Shown piece by piece: positions 44,356-52,804 of a stretch of 64,000 bases of DNA. The notes below the pieces were generated by a model. It searched no databases. It saw nothing but the letters and a program-made list of their open reading frames with translations, and was not told where the DNA came from. Source of the stretch: JBALVT01 sp045110675 (GTDB lineage: Bacteria > Pseudomonadota > Gammaproteobacteria > Pseudomonadales > Halieaceae); assembly GCA_045110675.1 (NCBI GenBank), contig JBGCGJ010000023.1, positions 1 through 64,000 on the forward strand, in the 5' to 3' direction. The stretch's first letter is position 1. Every line of letters begins with the position of its first letter. The position numbers and the translations under genes are program-made.

Positions 44356-45823
44356 GTGCGGAGCCACGAAGGGATCTGTATTCCTGGCAACGTTTGAGCG
44401 TGGGGATGCCCTTGCCGGGGTTCAGGGCGTTGCCTGCATCAAATGCGATTTTAATGCTGTGGAATTGTGTAATCTCCTGATCGCTAAACTGAGCCGCCAT
44501 CTGCTGAATTTTCTCCAGCCCGACGCCGTGCTCCCCGGTAATGCAACCGCCGACTTCTACGCAGAGCTCGAGAATGCGACCTCCGAATTCTTCTGTTTTT
44601 TCAAACTCACCCTCAACGCTGCTATCGAATAAAATCAGTGGGTGCAGGTTGCCGTCGCCGGCGTGGAATACGTTCGCCACGCGCAAACCATACTCCTGGG
44701 AAAGACGATCGATTTCAGACAACACATACGCCAATTGCCCGCGAGGTATAGTGCCATCCATGCAATAGTAATCGGGCGAGAGTCTGCCGACTGCTGGAAA
44801 AGCGGATTTGCGACCTTTCCACAGTAGCATTCGCTCCTTATCGTCTTGCGAAATGCGGACACTAGTGGCACCGAGTTCTCTTAGCAGCGCCGCAACCGTC
44901 TCGACGTGTTCGCTAACTTCTTCAAAGGTGCCATCGACTTCGCACAATAATAAAGCTTTCGCTTCCACTGGGTAGCCGGCCTGAGCAAAGTCTTCGGAGG
45001 CCTGTATCGCAAAACTGTCCATCATTTCCAATCCACCCGGAATGATGCCCTGTGCAATCACTTCACCCACGGCATCACCGGCTGTGCTTACCGAGTCAAA
45101 GCCTGCCAAAATGACCTGTGCCGCTTCCGGAGTTGGCAATAATTTAACCGTGATTTCGGTAATCACCCCCAACATTCCTTCGGAGCCATGAATCAAAGCA
45201 AGTAAGTCAGCTCCATAGCTATCCAGACCCTCATTTCCCAAGCTGACGAGTTCGCCCTCTACTGTTAGAAACTCTACCCGAACGACGTTGTGTACGGTCA
45301 AGCCGTATTTAAGGCAGTGCACACCACCTGCATTTTCAGCAACGTTCCCGCCAATAGAACAGGCGATTTGGGAGGATGGGTCCGGAGCGTAATACAATCC
45401 GTATTGCGCGGCAGCTTCGCTGATAGCGAGATTGCCTACGCCGGGTTGCACCCGTGCTAGTCCCGCTATGGGATCGATTTCGACGATTTGATTCAATTTG
45501 GCAAGTGATAGCAGTACGCCGTGTTTGTTGGGCGTGGCGCCCGCAGACAACCCCGTGCCCGCTCCCCGAGCGACGACTGCGATGCTGTGCTTGTGGCAGA
45601 TCTGCAACACTTTTTGTACTTGTTGAACCGATTCCGGTAACACGGTCAGTAATGGTATTTCGCAATAAGCCGCCAGGCCGTCGCATTCGTAAACCCGTTG
45701 TGTCTCAACGTCGGTAATCACGGATTGGGCATCGATAAACCCACGGAACGCCTCGGCCAAAGCGGTGGAACTGATCGTGTTAACTGTGGCCTCCGGGGCG
45801 TCGTCTGTGGCGGTACTCAACAT
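44348..45823 (-). CDS. glcD: Glycolate oxidase catalytic subunit GlcD
   Basis: The 491-residue flavoprotein oxidises glycolate (or D-lactate) to glyoxylate. Visible: VARGAGTGLSAGATP and GGNVAENAGGVHCLKYG of the FAD domain, and C-terminal VFHAGDGNLHPLILFD and CITGEHGVGLEK with the catalytic and flavin-linking residues. Glycolate is a major phytoplankton exudate, which suits a marine heterotroph. No glcC regulator or malate synthase glcB is present. Upstream on the same strand are the DUF4124 and cupin genes, 44 bases away. Confidence 0.95.
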   Translation of the reverse strand: MLSTATDDAPEATVNTISSTALAEAFRGFIDAQSVITDVETQRVYECDGLAAYCEIPLLTVLPESVQQVQKVLQICHKHSIAVVARGAGTGLSAGATPNKHGVLLSLAKLNQIVEIDPIAGLARVQPGVGNLAISEAAAQYGLYYAPDPSSQIACSIGGNVAENAGGVHCLKYGLTVHNVVRVEFLTVEGELVSLGNEGLDSYGADLLALIHGSEGMLGVITEITVKLLPTPEAAQVILAGFDSVSTAGDAVGEVIAQGIIPGGLEMMDSFAIQASEDFAQAGYPVEAKALLLCEVDGTFEEVSEHVETVAALLRELGATSVRISQDDKERMLLWKGRKSAFPAVGRLSPDYYCMDGTIPRGQLAYVLSEIDRLSQEYGLRVANVFHAGDGNLHPLILFDSSVEGEFEKTEEFGGRILELCVEVGGCITGEHGVGLEKIQQMAAQFSDQEITQFHSIKIAFDAGNALNPGKGIPTLKRCQEYRSLRGSAHD

Positions 45824-45867
45824 GCAGAAATCTCAATACCTGACTGAGCCGCTATTCCCAGCTTGCT

Positions 45868-46293
45868 TTAGCACTTTGGTTTTTTCGCATTGGTGCAGCG
45901 CTGGCAGCCAGGGCCAATTTTTCCACCGTTCGCGGACCGACAGGCTGCGTAGCACAGCTTGGCTTCTTGATACTGTTGATTGAGGGCTTTGCAATCTAAC
46001 TTTGCCGGCTCGGGTGTATCGCTGTCGAGTATGTAGTTGGACTTGGAATCGCGCGTATAGACATCTGCCAAAGGCGAAGTCGCTTGCACTGGTTTCTTAA
46101 CCACTTTTACTGACTGGGAGGAGTTGGTTTTTGACACTGCATATTCAGATCCCTGGTCTTGAAATCTTTCGGGAATTTTGTCGCCAAAGTGCTTTTTCCC
46201 GCTTTCATCAATCCAGGTATATATTTCGCTCATGGCCGGAGAACAAATAAGAATCAGCAACGTAAAGAGGGAGGAGATTATTGTCCTTTTCAT
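45868..46293 (-). CDS. Exported DUF4124-domain protein
   Basis: The 141-residue protein has a signal peptide (LLILICSPAMSEI) and then the DUF4124 motif YTWIDESGKKHFGDKIPE at residues ~26-43. Six C-terminal cysteines in the last 40 residues (DCKALNQQ, KLCYAACRSANGG, GCQRCTNAKKPKC) should form disulfides in the periplasm. Function unknown. Its start overlaps the cupin gene (ATGA). Confidence 0.8.
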   Translation of the reverse strand: MKRTIISSLFTLLILICSPAMSEIYTWIDESGKKHFGDKIPERFQDQGSEYAVSKTNSSQSVKVVKKPVQATSPLADVYTRDSKSNYILDSDTPEPAKLDCKALNQQYQEAKLCYAACRSANGGKIGPGCQRCTNAKKPKC

Positions 46294-46988
46294 AATGCTG
46301 AGTTCTCCAGATAGGTAAAGCCGCCTTCTTTGATATACAGCTCACAGTAATCATCGCTGATAGGGGTAATGGATCCGCCAGGCGGGATTCGCAGCCAGCT
46401 GTGAGTGCGGTAGCTGCCGAATTCATCACTGAATTGCCCTTTGAGGACAAACAGTTCAGCACCCTGTGAGAAATTGATTTTTCCAAGTTCTGCTGGGATG
46501 TCCCAGGCCTCTAATCGCATGAAGTCGCTATAGGGTTCCTGGGCATACAACTTCTTCCAGGAGGAAATTTTTCGAACTGAGGGTTTCCAGGGCTCATCAT
46601 TGCTTTGTATTGCGATGTGCTCGCGATCGTGTCCAGGAAACTGACGAAGTTTCACAAATAAAACACAGCCTTCGTTAGAGAAGGGCCGGTGGGAAAACCC
46701 CTCGGGGTTGAGTAGGTATGTGCCGGCGTGCCAATCTCCGTGCTCATCCGAAAATGTACCTTCTAGTACCAATATCTCTTCGCCACCTGGATGCTCGTGG
46801 TTTGGAAACTTTGCTCCGGGTTCGTAGCGTACTACGGAGGTTACCTGTCCGGATTCCGGCGGGCCTACCAGATGCACGCGTTTGCGCCATACGGTGCCGC
46901 TGGGACTTGGAGTCCATTCCATCGATTGCGTGTCTACTGCAACGCGCACTGAAAGGTCCCCATTCAGTGCCTGGGTTTGTTCGCTCAT
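46290..46988 (-). CDS. Double-cupin protein, ChrR-like
   Basis: The 232-residue protein contains two cupin domains. The first (about 45-110) has KFPNHEHPGGEEILVLEGTF and GTYLLNPEGFSHRPFS; the second (about 145-215) is more divergent and ends SWLRIPPGGSITPIS. This is the domain type of ChrR, but the Zn-binding anti-sigma N-terminal part is absent and no ECF sigma gene is near. A metal-dependent enzyme or sensor role is open. Operon with the DUF4124 gene. Confidence 0.8.
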   Translation of the reverse strand: MSEQTQALNGDLSVRVAVDTQSMEWTPSPSGTVWRKRVHLVGPPESGQVTSVVRYEPGAKFPNHEHPGGEEILVLEGTFSDEHGDWHAGTYLLNPEGFSHRPFSNEGCVLFVKLRQFPGHDREHIAIQSNDEPWKPSVRKISSWKKLYAQEPYSDFMRLEAWDIPAELGKINFSQGAELFVLKGQFSDEFGSYRTHSWLRIPPGGSITPISDDYCELYIKEGGFTYLENSAL

Positions 46989-47133
46989 GTTAGCTAGCCT
47001 GATCGAGGTAGTTATTGCTTGTCATGGATAATATTAGCACGATAGTGAGATGCTGTTTTGAGCCCAGATATTGCAACGCTCTTGCTGCAGTGAGATGCTT
47101 GGGATATTGATTCGCTGCTAATGGGGCCCCGCG

Positions 47134-47559
47134 ATGGACGTCGATTCAATAGACAAGCGCTTGCTGGATGACTGCCATGTGCTTGGTGCCGTGCCTTCCG
47201 GAATGCTTTTGCTCAACCGCAATGCTTCGCTGCATTGGTTTATTTTAGTGCCGCAAAGCAAACTCTATGATGTTCTCGATTTGCCACTGAATCAGGCTCA
47301 GCTGGTCTTCACTGATTGCGCAGCCATCTCGGCCTATATGAAAGAAGAACTATCCTATCCAAAAATCAATTTTGCAGGACTGGGCAATCAGGTCCCTCAA
47401 ATGCATTTGCACATTGTTGGCAGGCATGTCGGCGATGTTTGCTGGCCCGATCCAATCTGGGGCAATATCCATCACTCCAGCATTTACACTAACGACAAAG
47501 TTCGGACGATCCAGGAAGGGCTTGTGAAAAGCGTTGGGCTGGTGGTGGGTGCCGCCTAG
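47134..47559 (+). CDS. HIT-family hydrolase
   Basis: The 141-residue protein has the histidine-triad signature in the form QMHLHIVGRHVGD near residue 90 and a HIT-type N-terminal half (NRNASLHWFILVPQ). Family members hydrolyse or transfer nucleotide monophosphates. The subgroup resembles proteins of Pseudomonas annotated only as HIT domain proteins. The dehydrogenase gene follows 36 bases later. Confidence 0.85.
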   Translation: MDVDSIDKRLLDDCHVLGAVPSGMLLLNRNASLHWFILVPQSKLYDVLDLPLNQAQLVFTDCAAISAYMKEELSYPKINFAGLGNQVPQMHLHIVGRHVGDVCWPDPIWGNIHHSSIYTNDKVRTIQEGLVKSVGLVVGAA

Positions 47560-47595
47560 CTACGATTCTTGAACCTATGCCAACCAACAGTAACT

Positions 47596-48570
47596 ATGAG
47601 TAAAAAAATATTTGTAACCCACCAGTTGCCCGGTGAGCGAATTCATCATTTGGCAAAGCGCAGCGCGATGAACGTCTGGATGGGGCCGGGACTGCTGCCC
47701 GCGGAAACTCTCCGTGAAGAGTTGAGTGACTGCCAGGGCTTGTTGTGCATGCTTACCGATCGAATTGATCGACAATTGCTGGAAGCACTGCCCAATCTTG
47801 AGTTTGTATCCAGCATGTCTGTGGGCGTAGACCATGTGGATGTCACAGCCTTAACCGAACGCGGTATTCCGCTGGGGCACACTCCGGGCGTTCTGGTTGA
47901 CACCACTGCCGATGCGACCTTTGCGCTGCTTTTAGCCGCCGCTCGACGAGTGGTAGAAGCAGATCGCTTTGTGCGTGCAGGCCAATGGCGCGCCGAGAAT
48001 GCCTGGTCTCCGGAGTTTTTTACCGGCAAAGATGTGAGCGGTGCCACGCTGGGAATTGTCGGCTTGGGTGAAATAGGACAGGCTGTTGCCCGGCGTGCAC
48101 TGGGCTTCGGTATGCAGGTACTGGCCTGGAATCGTTCGCCGAGGGAGGTAGAGGGTGTTCAGAATGTCACCCTGGAAGAATTACTGCTGCGCAGCGATTT
48201 CGTCAGCGTCAATGTGGCGCGCACTAGTGATACCTACAATCTTTTAGATGGGCCTAAAATAGCAATGATGAAGCCCGGTGCGGTTTTGGTAAACACCGCT
48301 AGGGGTGGGATTGTGAATGAGACGGCGCTTTACGAAGCGCTATCTAGAGGTGATCTTTACTCCGCTGGAATCGATGTCTTTGAACAGGAACCGGTCTCCC
48401 AGGACAACCCCTTGTTGTCGCTCCCTAATGTGGTGGTAGTGCCGCATATCGGCAGTGCGACAACGTTGACGAGGGCGAGAATGGCTGACTTGGCTGTCGA
48501 CAATACTATCGCGGCGTTGGAGGGGCAGCCTATGCCCCACTGTGTCAATCCTGATGTGTATTCCTTCTAG
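47596..48570 (+). CDS. ghrB: D-2-hydroxyacid dehydrogenase, glyoxylate/hydroxypyruvate reductase type
   Basis: The protein of about 324 residues begins MSKKIFVTHQLPGERIHHLA. The NAD(P) site is GIVGLGEIGQAVARRALGFG, with NRSP after the second strand (an Arg suggests NADPH). PGAVLVNTARGGIVNE carries the catalytic Arg, and VVPHIGSATTLTR the catalytic His. It probably reduces glyoxylate or hydroxypyruvate, and so would reverse the reaction of GlcDEF made 2 kb away. The start at 47596 fits homologues better than 47569. Convergent with the lipoprotein gene, stops overlapping by four bases. Confidence 0.85.
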   Translation: MSKKIFVTHQLPGERIHHLAKRSAMNVWMGPGLLPAETLREELSDCQGLLCMLTDRIDRQLLEALPNLEFVSSMSVGVDHVDVTALTERGIPLGHTPGVLVDTTADATFALLLAAARRVVEADRFVRAGQWRAENAWSPEFFTGKDVSGATLGIVGLGEIGQAVARRALGFGMQVLAWNRSPREVEGVQNVTLEELLLRSDFVSVNVARTSDTYNLLDGPKIAMMKPGAVLVNTARGGIVNETALYEALSRGDLYSAGIDVFEQEPVSQDNPLLSLPNVVVVPHIGSATTLTRARMADLAVDNTIAALEGQPMPHCVNPDVYSF

Positions 48571-49166
48571 AGTACCGTCGCCGGGGGTAGATCTTTCGTC
48601 CCAAGTTGCATCGCTTTTTCAACTTCGTGTCGCATATACGACCGATCGGTGGAGTTGACGTCCTCAATTATTTTGGTAATGACCACGCGCCACACTTCTG
48701 CGCCACTTTCTATGTCGCGAAAGCGTATGCCGATATTACTGGTTTCTTTTACTCCGCCTAATGCGTAGGCGTTGTCAATGGACGCCTGGTCCATATTGCG
48801 ATTCGGGATTGAACCGGGAGCGGTCCCCAGGTTGCTCGCATTGCGGCTGCGTTCTCCTAATCGTATTCCCTCGGCGTAAATGTATTCCACTGCGAACTCT
48901 GCTCTCTCCGGGTCAAGCATATAACCTTTGCGCTGCAGTTCCTGATTCAACTGTGTTCTGAGAATGGGGTCGAGGGTGTAAATAATATCTTTGGAATTGT
49001 TGGTGTTCACCAGTGGCTCGTTACTCCATCGGTAGTAGTGATAGTCGCCGGCCACAAAACTGTCCACGGGTGATGTTCGCGTTTCGAAGCCACTGCAGGC
49101 AGTTAGGAGCAGGCCTAATATTGCAACAATTGTGAGTATCGGAGTGCGTAGCATCTGTCTGCCCAT
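48567..49166 (-). CDS. DUF4136 lipoprotein
   Basis: The 199-residue protein has a lipoprotein signal with the lipobox LLTAC at residues ~20-24, then a DUF4136-type domain: YHYYRWSNEPLVN, LRTQLNQELQRKGYMLDPERAEFAVEYIYAEG. Outer-membrane-linked families of this type are of unknown function. It starts at 49166 or at the ATG at 49154. Divergent from the LysR gene, 194 bases away. Confidence 0.8.
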   Translation of the reverse strand: MGRQMLRTPILTIVAILGLLLTACSGFETRTSPVDSFVAGDYHYYRWSNEPLVNTNNSKDIIYTLDPILRTQLNQELQRKGYMLDPERAEFAVEYIYAEGIRLGERSRNASNLGTAPGSIPNRNMDQASIDNAYALGGVKETSNIGIRFRDIESGAEVWRVVITKIIEDVNSTDRSYMRHEVEKAMQLGTKDLPPATVL

Positions 49167-49330
49167 GGTGAAAACTTAACTGCGATCATAGCGTTTTTGC
49201 GCACAAACGCGAATGTTGTCACCCTCCGGGATTAGGCAATGGACGCCACTCGCAGTCTCAGGTCAGGCGGTTTGAAAGCTCTCTGAGGCAGGGAGTGTAA
49301 TAAGTCTTTGAATTTGCTAGGATTAACAAT

Positions 49331-49345
49331 ATAACAATAAGTTAT
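49331..49345 (+). promoter_or_regulatory. LysR-type palindrome (T-N11-A) before the regulator gene
   Basis: ATAAC-AATAA-GTTAT is a perfect inverted repeat and contains T-N11-A, the LysR-family recognition core. It is 16 bases before the regulator's own ATG, a place where binding would repress it. The divergent DUF4136 gene starts about 165 bases away. Confidence 0.55.
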
Positions 49346-49360
49346 TTCACTGGGGGCCCG

Positions 49361-50344
49361 ATGATTTCGCGCAAAATGATCCGGACAGATTTGAATCTGT
49401 TGGTGGCATTGCAGATTTTGCTTGAGGAGAGAAACGTCACTCGCGCTGCTGAGCGTCTGTCAGTGTCACAGCCTGCGCTGAGCAAGACCCTGCAAAAACT
49501 CCGCGACGCTTTTGAGGATGAGTTGTTTACGCGCACCGCCCATGGATTGATTCCGACCCCGCGGGCAGAGGCGCTCGCCGCAGAGTTGCCCACCCTGTTA
49601 GAGACTGTTGAACGTGTATTAGGCAATGAGGAATTTAGTCCGGATACCTTTGTGGGCAGTTTTAAATTGCTATTGCCACCTATTCTCAGCGAATCTCTGT
49701 TGCCGGGGCTGATGGCTGAATTGAGCGATTCGGCACCCGGAGTTCAAATTATCACGGCCGAGGTCACCCCCGATTTTCAGGACCAATTGAAGAAGGGGGC
49801 TGCAGATTACGCAGCGTTTGTAGCGCTTGAAACTGACCGCGACATACATGCCGAACCCATCGCAGCTATCGCTCCGCGTTGCTATATGCGCATTGAGCAT
49901 CCCTTGGTGGGCAAGGAGCTTAATTTGAAAGAGTTTCTCGCCTACGACCACTTGCGTCTGTATCTTCCAGGGCTCACCCGGGAGAACACATCCATGGTGG
50001 ATGATGTGCTTGGCCAATACGGCGTGCACCGCAACATCTCTCTGGAGACAACGCAGTTTGCCTCAGCCGTCGGTGTGCTGACCCGTACGGATTCTCTGCT
50101 GGTGGCCAATGCTGGCTTTGAGGAAGGTGGTCTGTACAACGACAGGATTATTGGCCTGGAGTTGCCTGCAGAATTACAGAGGATGATACGTAATACTCAC
50201 AGTAACAATCGCGGCAAGATGTCATTGATGCGTCATACCCGCACTTCGCGCAGTGCGCCTCACCAGTGGATGCGCGCCTTGTTAATGCGCCATCTAACCC
50301 ATTCACACAGTAAGGTCTCTGAACCCCCGCCACCGGAAAGCTAG
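49361..50344 (+). CDS. LysR-family transcriptional regulator
   Basis: The 327-residue protein has the N-terminal winged helix-turn-helix LVALQILLEERNVTRAAERL, SVSQPALSKTLQKLRDAF, then a periplasmic-binding-like co-inducer domain (about 95-300). The subgroup is that of NodD/SyrM-like regulators starting DLNLLVAL. The effector is unknown. GGGGG four to eight bases before the ATG. Convergent with the AraC gene, six bases apart. It does not face the CoA operon. Confidence 0.9.
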   Translation: MISRKMIRTDLNLLVALQILLEERNVTRAAERLSVSQPALSKTLQKLRDAFEDELFTRTAHGLIPTPRAEALAAELPTLLETVERVLGNEEFSPDTFVGSFKLLLPPILSESLLPGLMAELSDSAPGVQIITAEVTPDFQDQLKKGAADYAAFVALETDRDIHAEPIAAIAPRCYMRIEHPLVGKELNLKEFLAYDHLRLYLPGLTRENTSMVDDVLGQYGVHRNISLETTQFASAVGVLTRTDSLLVANAGFEEGGLYNDRIIGLELPAELQRMIRNTHSNNRGKMSLMRHTRTSRSAPHQWMRALLMRHLTHSHSKVSEPPPPES

Positions 50345-50350
50345 AGTCGC

Positions 50351-51232
50351 CTACTTGCGCACAGAGCTTCGGTAGGCTCGGGGCGACATACCCATGGTCT
50401 TGCTGAACAACCGCGAAAAGTACAAAGGGTCGCTGTAGCCCAGGCCTGCGGCGATTGCCTTGACGCTCATCTCCGTGCTGTCCAGCAGTTGGCAGGCGTA
50501 CTCAATCTTCATATGTAAAAAATGTTTGATGGGCGAGTAGCCGGTCAGGGCTTTGTAGCGATTTGAGAAATGGAATTTTGACAGGTGCGCTACACCCGCG
50601 AGCGCATCCAGATCTATTTGCTGATCAATATTGTCTTGCATATAAGCCTGGATGGAATCCAGATCCAGCCCGGTTGGTTGGTCCGCCTGTTGTCTGCTGG
50701 TTTCCAGGGCGAACTGTGTGAACAGGTGTCTGAGCTGATTGCCCGCATTGATAAAAGCGCTGCTGCTGTAGCCGGTTCTTCGCACCGCTAACAGGCTGTT
50801 GAAAGACGCCAATAATGCCGGTGAGACTCCGGCGTGAATAAGCGGTTGGTTGTCGCGATATCCCAGATACTGGAGAAAGATACCGGTGCTAACCCCCTGA
50901 AAATGTACCCAATAGAGTGTCCATGGCTGTCCTTCGCTAGCGGCGTAGCTGTGGGCGAGGCCTTGGGGTAGTAGCACCAGGTCGCCGGGGGTAACCTCGA
51001 CGGAGGTGCCCTGGGTGTCTAGCTTGCCATTTCCATCAACGCAATAAAGCAACAGGTTGTCGTCGTGCCTCGGTCGTTCCATTCGGTGACCAACCGCCTG
51101 TGGATAGTAGCCCATAGCAGTGGGATAGCAGTCTCTGGTGAGTGGATGCCTGTAGAGCTTTTCGAGCATAAACGCGGGAGTCAGAAACCGGATACCCTGA
51201 TCTGGCAGGGGCCATTGCGAAGGTGTGCTCAT
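50351..51232 (-). CDS. AraC-family regulator, MmsR-like
   Basis: The 293-residue protein has an AraC-binding cupin N-terminal domain (VEVTPGDLVLLPQGLAHSY) and two C-terminal helix-turn-helices: ALAGVAHLSKFHFSNRYKAL and MSVKAIAAGLGYSDPLYFSR, ending FSKTMGMSPRAYR. Divergent from the CoA operon, whose activator it most likely is. The position and type agree with MmsR, the activator of valine-related mms genes in P. aeruginosa, and with the AraC gene beside the dspI group. Confidence 0.88.
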   Translation of the reverse strand: MSTPSQWPLPDQGIRFLTPAFMLEKLYRHPLTRDCYPTAMGYYPQAVGHRMERPRHDDNLLLYCVDGNGKLDTQGTSVEVTPGDLVLLPQGLAHSYAASEGQPWTLYWVHFQGVSTGIFLQYLGYRDNQPLIHAGVSPALLASFNSLLAVRRTGYSSSAFINAGNQLRHLFTQFALETSRQQADQPTGLDLDSIQAYMQDNIDQQIDLDALAGVAHLSKFHFSNRYKALTGYSPIKHFLHMKIEYACQLLDSTEMSVKAIAAGLGYSDPLYFSRLFSKTMGMSPRAYRSSVRK

Positions 51233-51262
51233 GATTGTCCGAGTTGTCGATGGTAGCCGATC

Positions 51263-51295
51263 TATAGATAGCTTATAGCAATATAGTCCATATAG
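51263..51295. promoter_or_regulatory. Four TATAG repeats between the AraC gene and the CoA operon
   Basis: TATAG begins at 51263, 51274, 51282 and 51291, in the only AT-rich part of the 147-base divergent gap. Spacings are 11, 8 and 9 bases, close to one helical turn. They could be half-sites for the AraC protein; the last could also serve as the -10 box of the operon. No good -35 box is seen, as expected for an activated promoter. Confidence 0.4.
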
Positions 51296-51379
51296 TACGC
51301 AATTTCGTCAATGTGAACCAGCCCGAGGCGATGCTATGTTGCCAAGCTCACTCAAGAATCAACCCAAAGGATGAATTGC

Positions 51380-52783
51380 ATGTCGCCTGAAATCAGCCCA
51401 CAAGAAGAAATGGCCGCCTTGATTGAGCGATCGCGCATCGCCCAGGCGCAAATAGCCGACTACTCTCAGGAGCAGGTCGATGAATTGATTCGAGCGATGG
51501 TTTACTCCATTGCTAGAGAGGATATCTCGGAGAAAATTGCGCAGTTCGCGGTAGAAGAGACCCAGTTGGGTAACTACGAGGGCAAGTACCTGAAGATTCA
51601 CCGCAAGACACGTGCGACGCTGATGGACATTATTAATGACAAATCTGTGGGTATCATTGAGGAAGATCCGCAGCGAAACATCGTTAAGATCGCCAAGCCT
51701 GTGGGCGTAATCGGCGCTCTCTCTCCCTCTACTAACCCGGAAGCCACGCCTGTTATCAAGGCGATCTCAGCGGTTAAAGGCCGCAACTCGATTATCATTG
51801 CGCCTCACCCTCGGGCAAAACTGACCAACAAGATGATCTGTGATCACATGCGTGCTGCACTGGTGGCCTGTGGTGCTCCTGCGGACCTGGTACTGAGTAC
51901 CGATGTGCCCTCTCTGGAATTGACCAATGAGTTGATGCGTCAATGTGACAGGGTTTTGGCCACTGGTGGTGGCGCGATGGTCACGGCGGCGTATTCCAGT
52001 GGTACGCCGGCGCTGGGAGTTGGTGTGGGTAATGCTTGCATCACCGTTGATGAAACCGCCGATCTCGATGATGCTGCTGAGAAAATCCGTGTCTCCAAGA
52101 CTTTGGATCTCGCGGCTTCGTGTTCCTCTGATAATTCGGTGCTGTTACAGGCGTCTATCTACGACGAAATGCTGGCCAAGCTGCAGTCCGAGGGCGGCTA
52201 CGTGGTCAATGCCGAAGAGAAGCAGAAGCTGCAAGATACACTCTGGCAAGATGGTCACTTCAACACCGCCATTGTCGCCCAGCCCGCCCATAAAATTGCC
52301 GGAATGGCGGGTATTGAGTTACCAGAGGGCAAATTGTTCCTCATTGTTCCGGAAAGCGGTTTCGGCCCGGAGTTTCCTTTTTCCGGTGAGAAACTGTCGG
52401 TGATCATGGCCTTATACAAAGTGGCAGATATCGATGAAGCAATCAGAGTGACCAACGGTATTCAGGCCTACCAGGGGCAGGGGCATTCCTGCGGTATTTA
52501 CTCACGCAGCGACGACAATATCTTGCAGTTTGCAGGCGCAACCAAGACCTCAAGAGTGATGGTCAACCAACCTCAGTCCGCTTCCAATAGCGGCAACTTG
52601 TGGAACGGTATGCGTCAAACTTTTTCCTTGGGTTGTGGTTCATGGGGCGGTAATGGCACCAATAACAACATAACCTGGCGCGATCTGATCAACGAAACCT
52701 GGGTCTCCAAGCCTCTTGCGAAAACCAAAGAGCTGCCCTCCGACGAAGAGCTGTTCGGCTCGGTGATGGCCAAGTTCAACTAG
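51380..52783 (+). CDS. CoA-acylating aldehyde dehydrogenase (EutE/SauS/AdhE-N type)
   Basis: The protein of about 467 residues belongs to the short, CoA-acylating aldehyde dehydrogenases: IAKPVGVIGALSPSTNPEATP in place of the usual ALDH motif, HPRAKLTNKMIC, ATGGGAMVTAAYSSGTPALG, and DLAASCSSDNSVLL with the catalytic Cys. They turn an aldehyde, CoA and NAD to acyl-CoA, or the reverse. MmsA (methylmalonate-semialdehyde dehydrogenase), expected with these neighbours, is a different and longer type. The start at 51380 has AAAGG nine bases before it; the ATG at 51371 abuts that ribosome binding site. First gene of the operon. Confidence 0.88.
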   Translation: MSPEISPQEEMAALIERSRIAQAQIADYSQEQVDELIRAMVYSIAREDISEKIAQFAVEETQLGNYEGKYLKIHRKTRATLMDIINDKSVGIIEEDPQRNIVKIAKPVGVIGALSPSTNPEATPVIKAISAVKGRNSIIIAPHPRAKLTNKMICDHMRAALVACGAPADLVLSTDVPSLELTNELMRQCDRVLATGGGAMVTAAYSSGTPALGVGVGNACITVDETADLDDAAEKIRVSKTLDLAASCSSDNSVLLQASIYDEMLAKLQSEGGYVVNAEEKQKLQDTLWQDGHFNTAIVAQPAHKIAGMAGIELPEGKLFLIVPESGFGPEFPFSGEKLSVIMALYKVADIDEAIRVTNGIQAYQGQGHSCGIYSRSDDNILQFAGATKTSRVMVNQPQSASNSGNLWNGMRQTFSLGCGSWGGNGTNNNITWRDLINETWVSKPLAKTKELPSDEELFGSVMAKFN

Positions 52784-52804
52784 CCACAGACGGAGTGCAT
52801 CAGC

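Noticed and set aside
46290..46988. Cupin protein as an anti-sigma factor ChrR
   Set aside because: The Zn-binding anti-sigma domain is missing and no sigma factor gene adjoins it.
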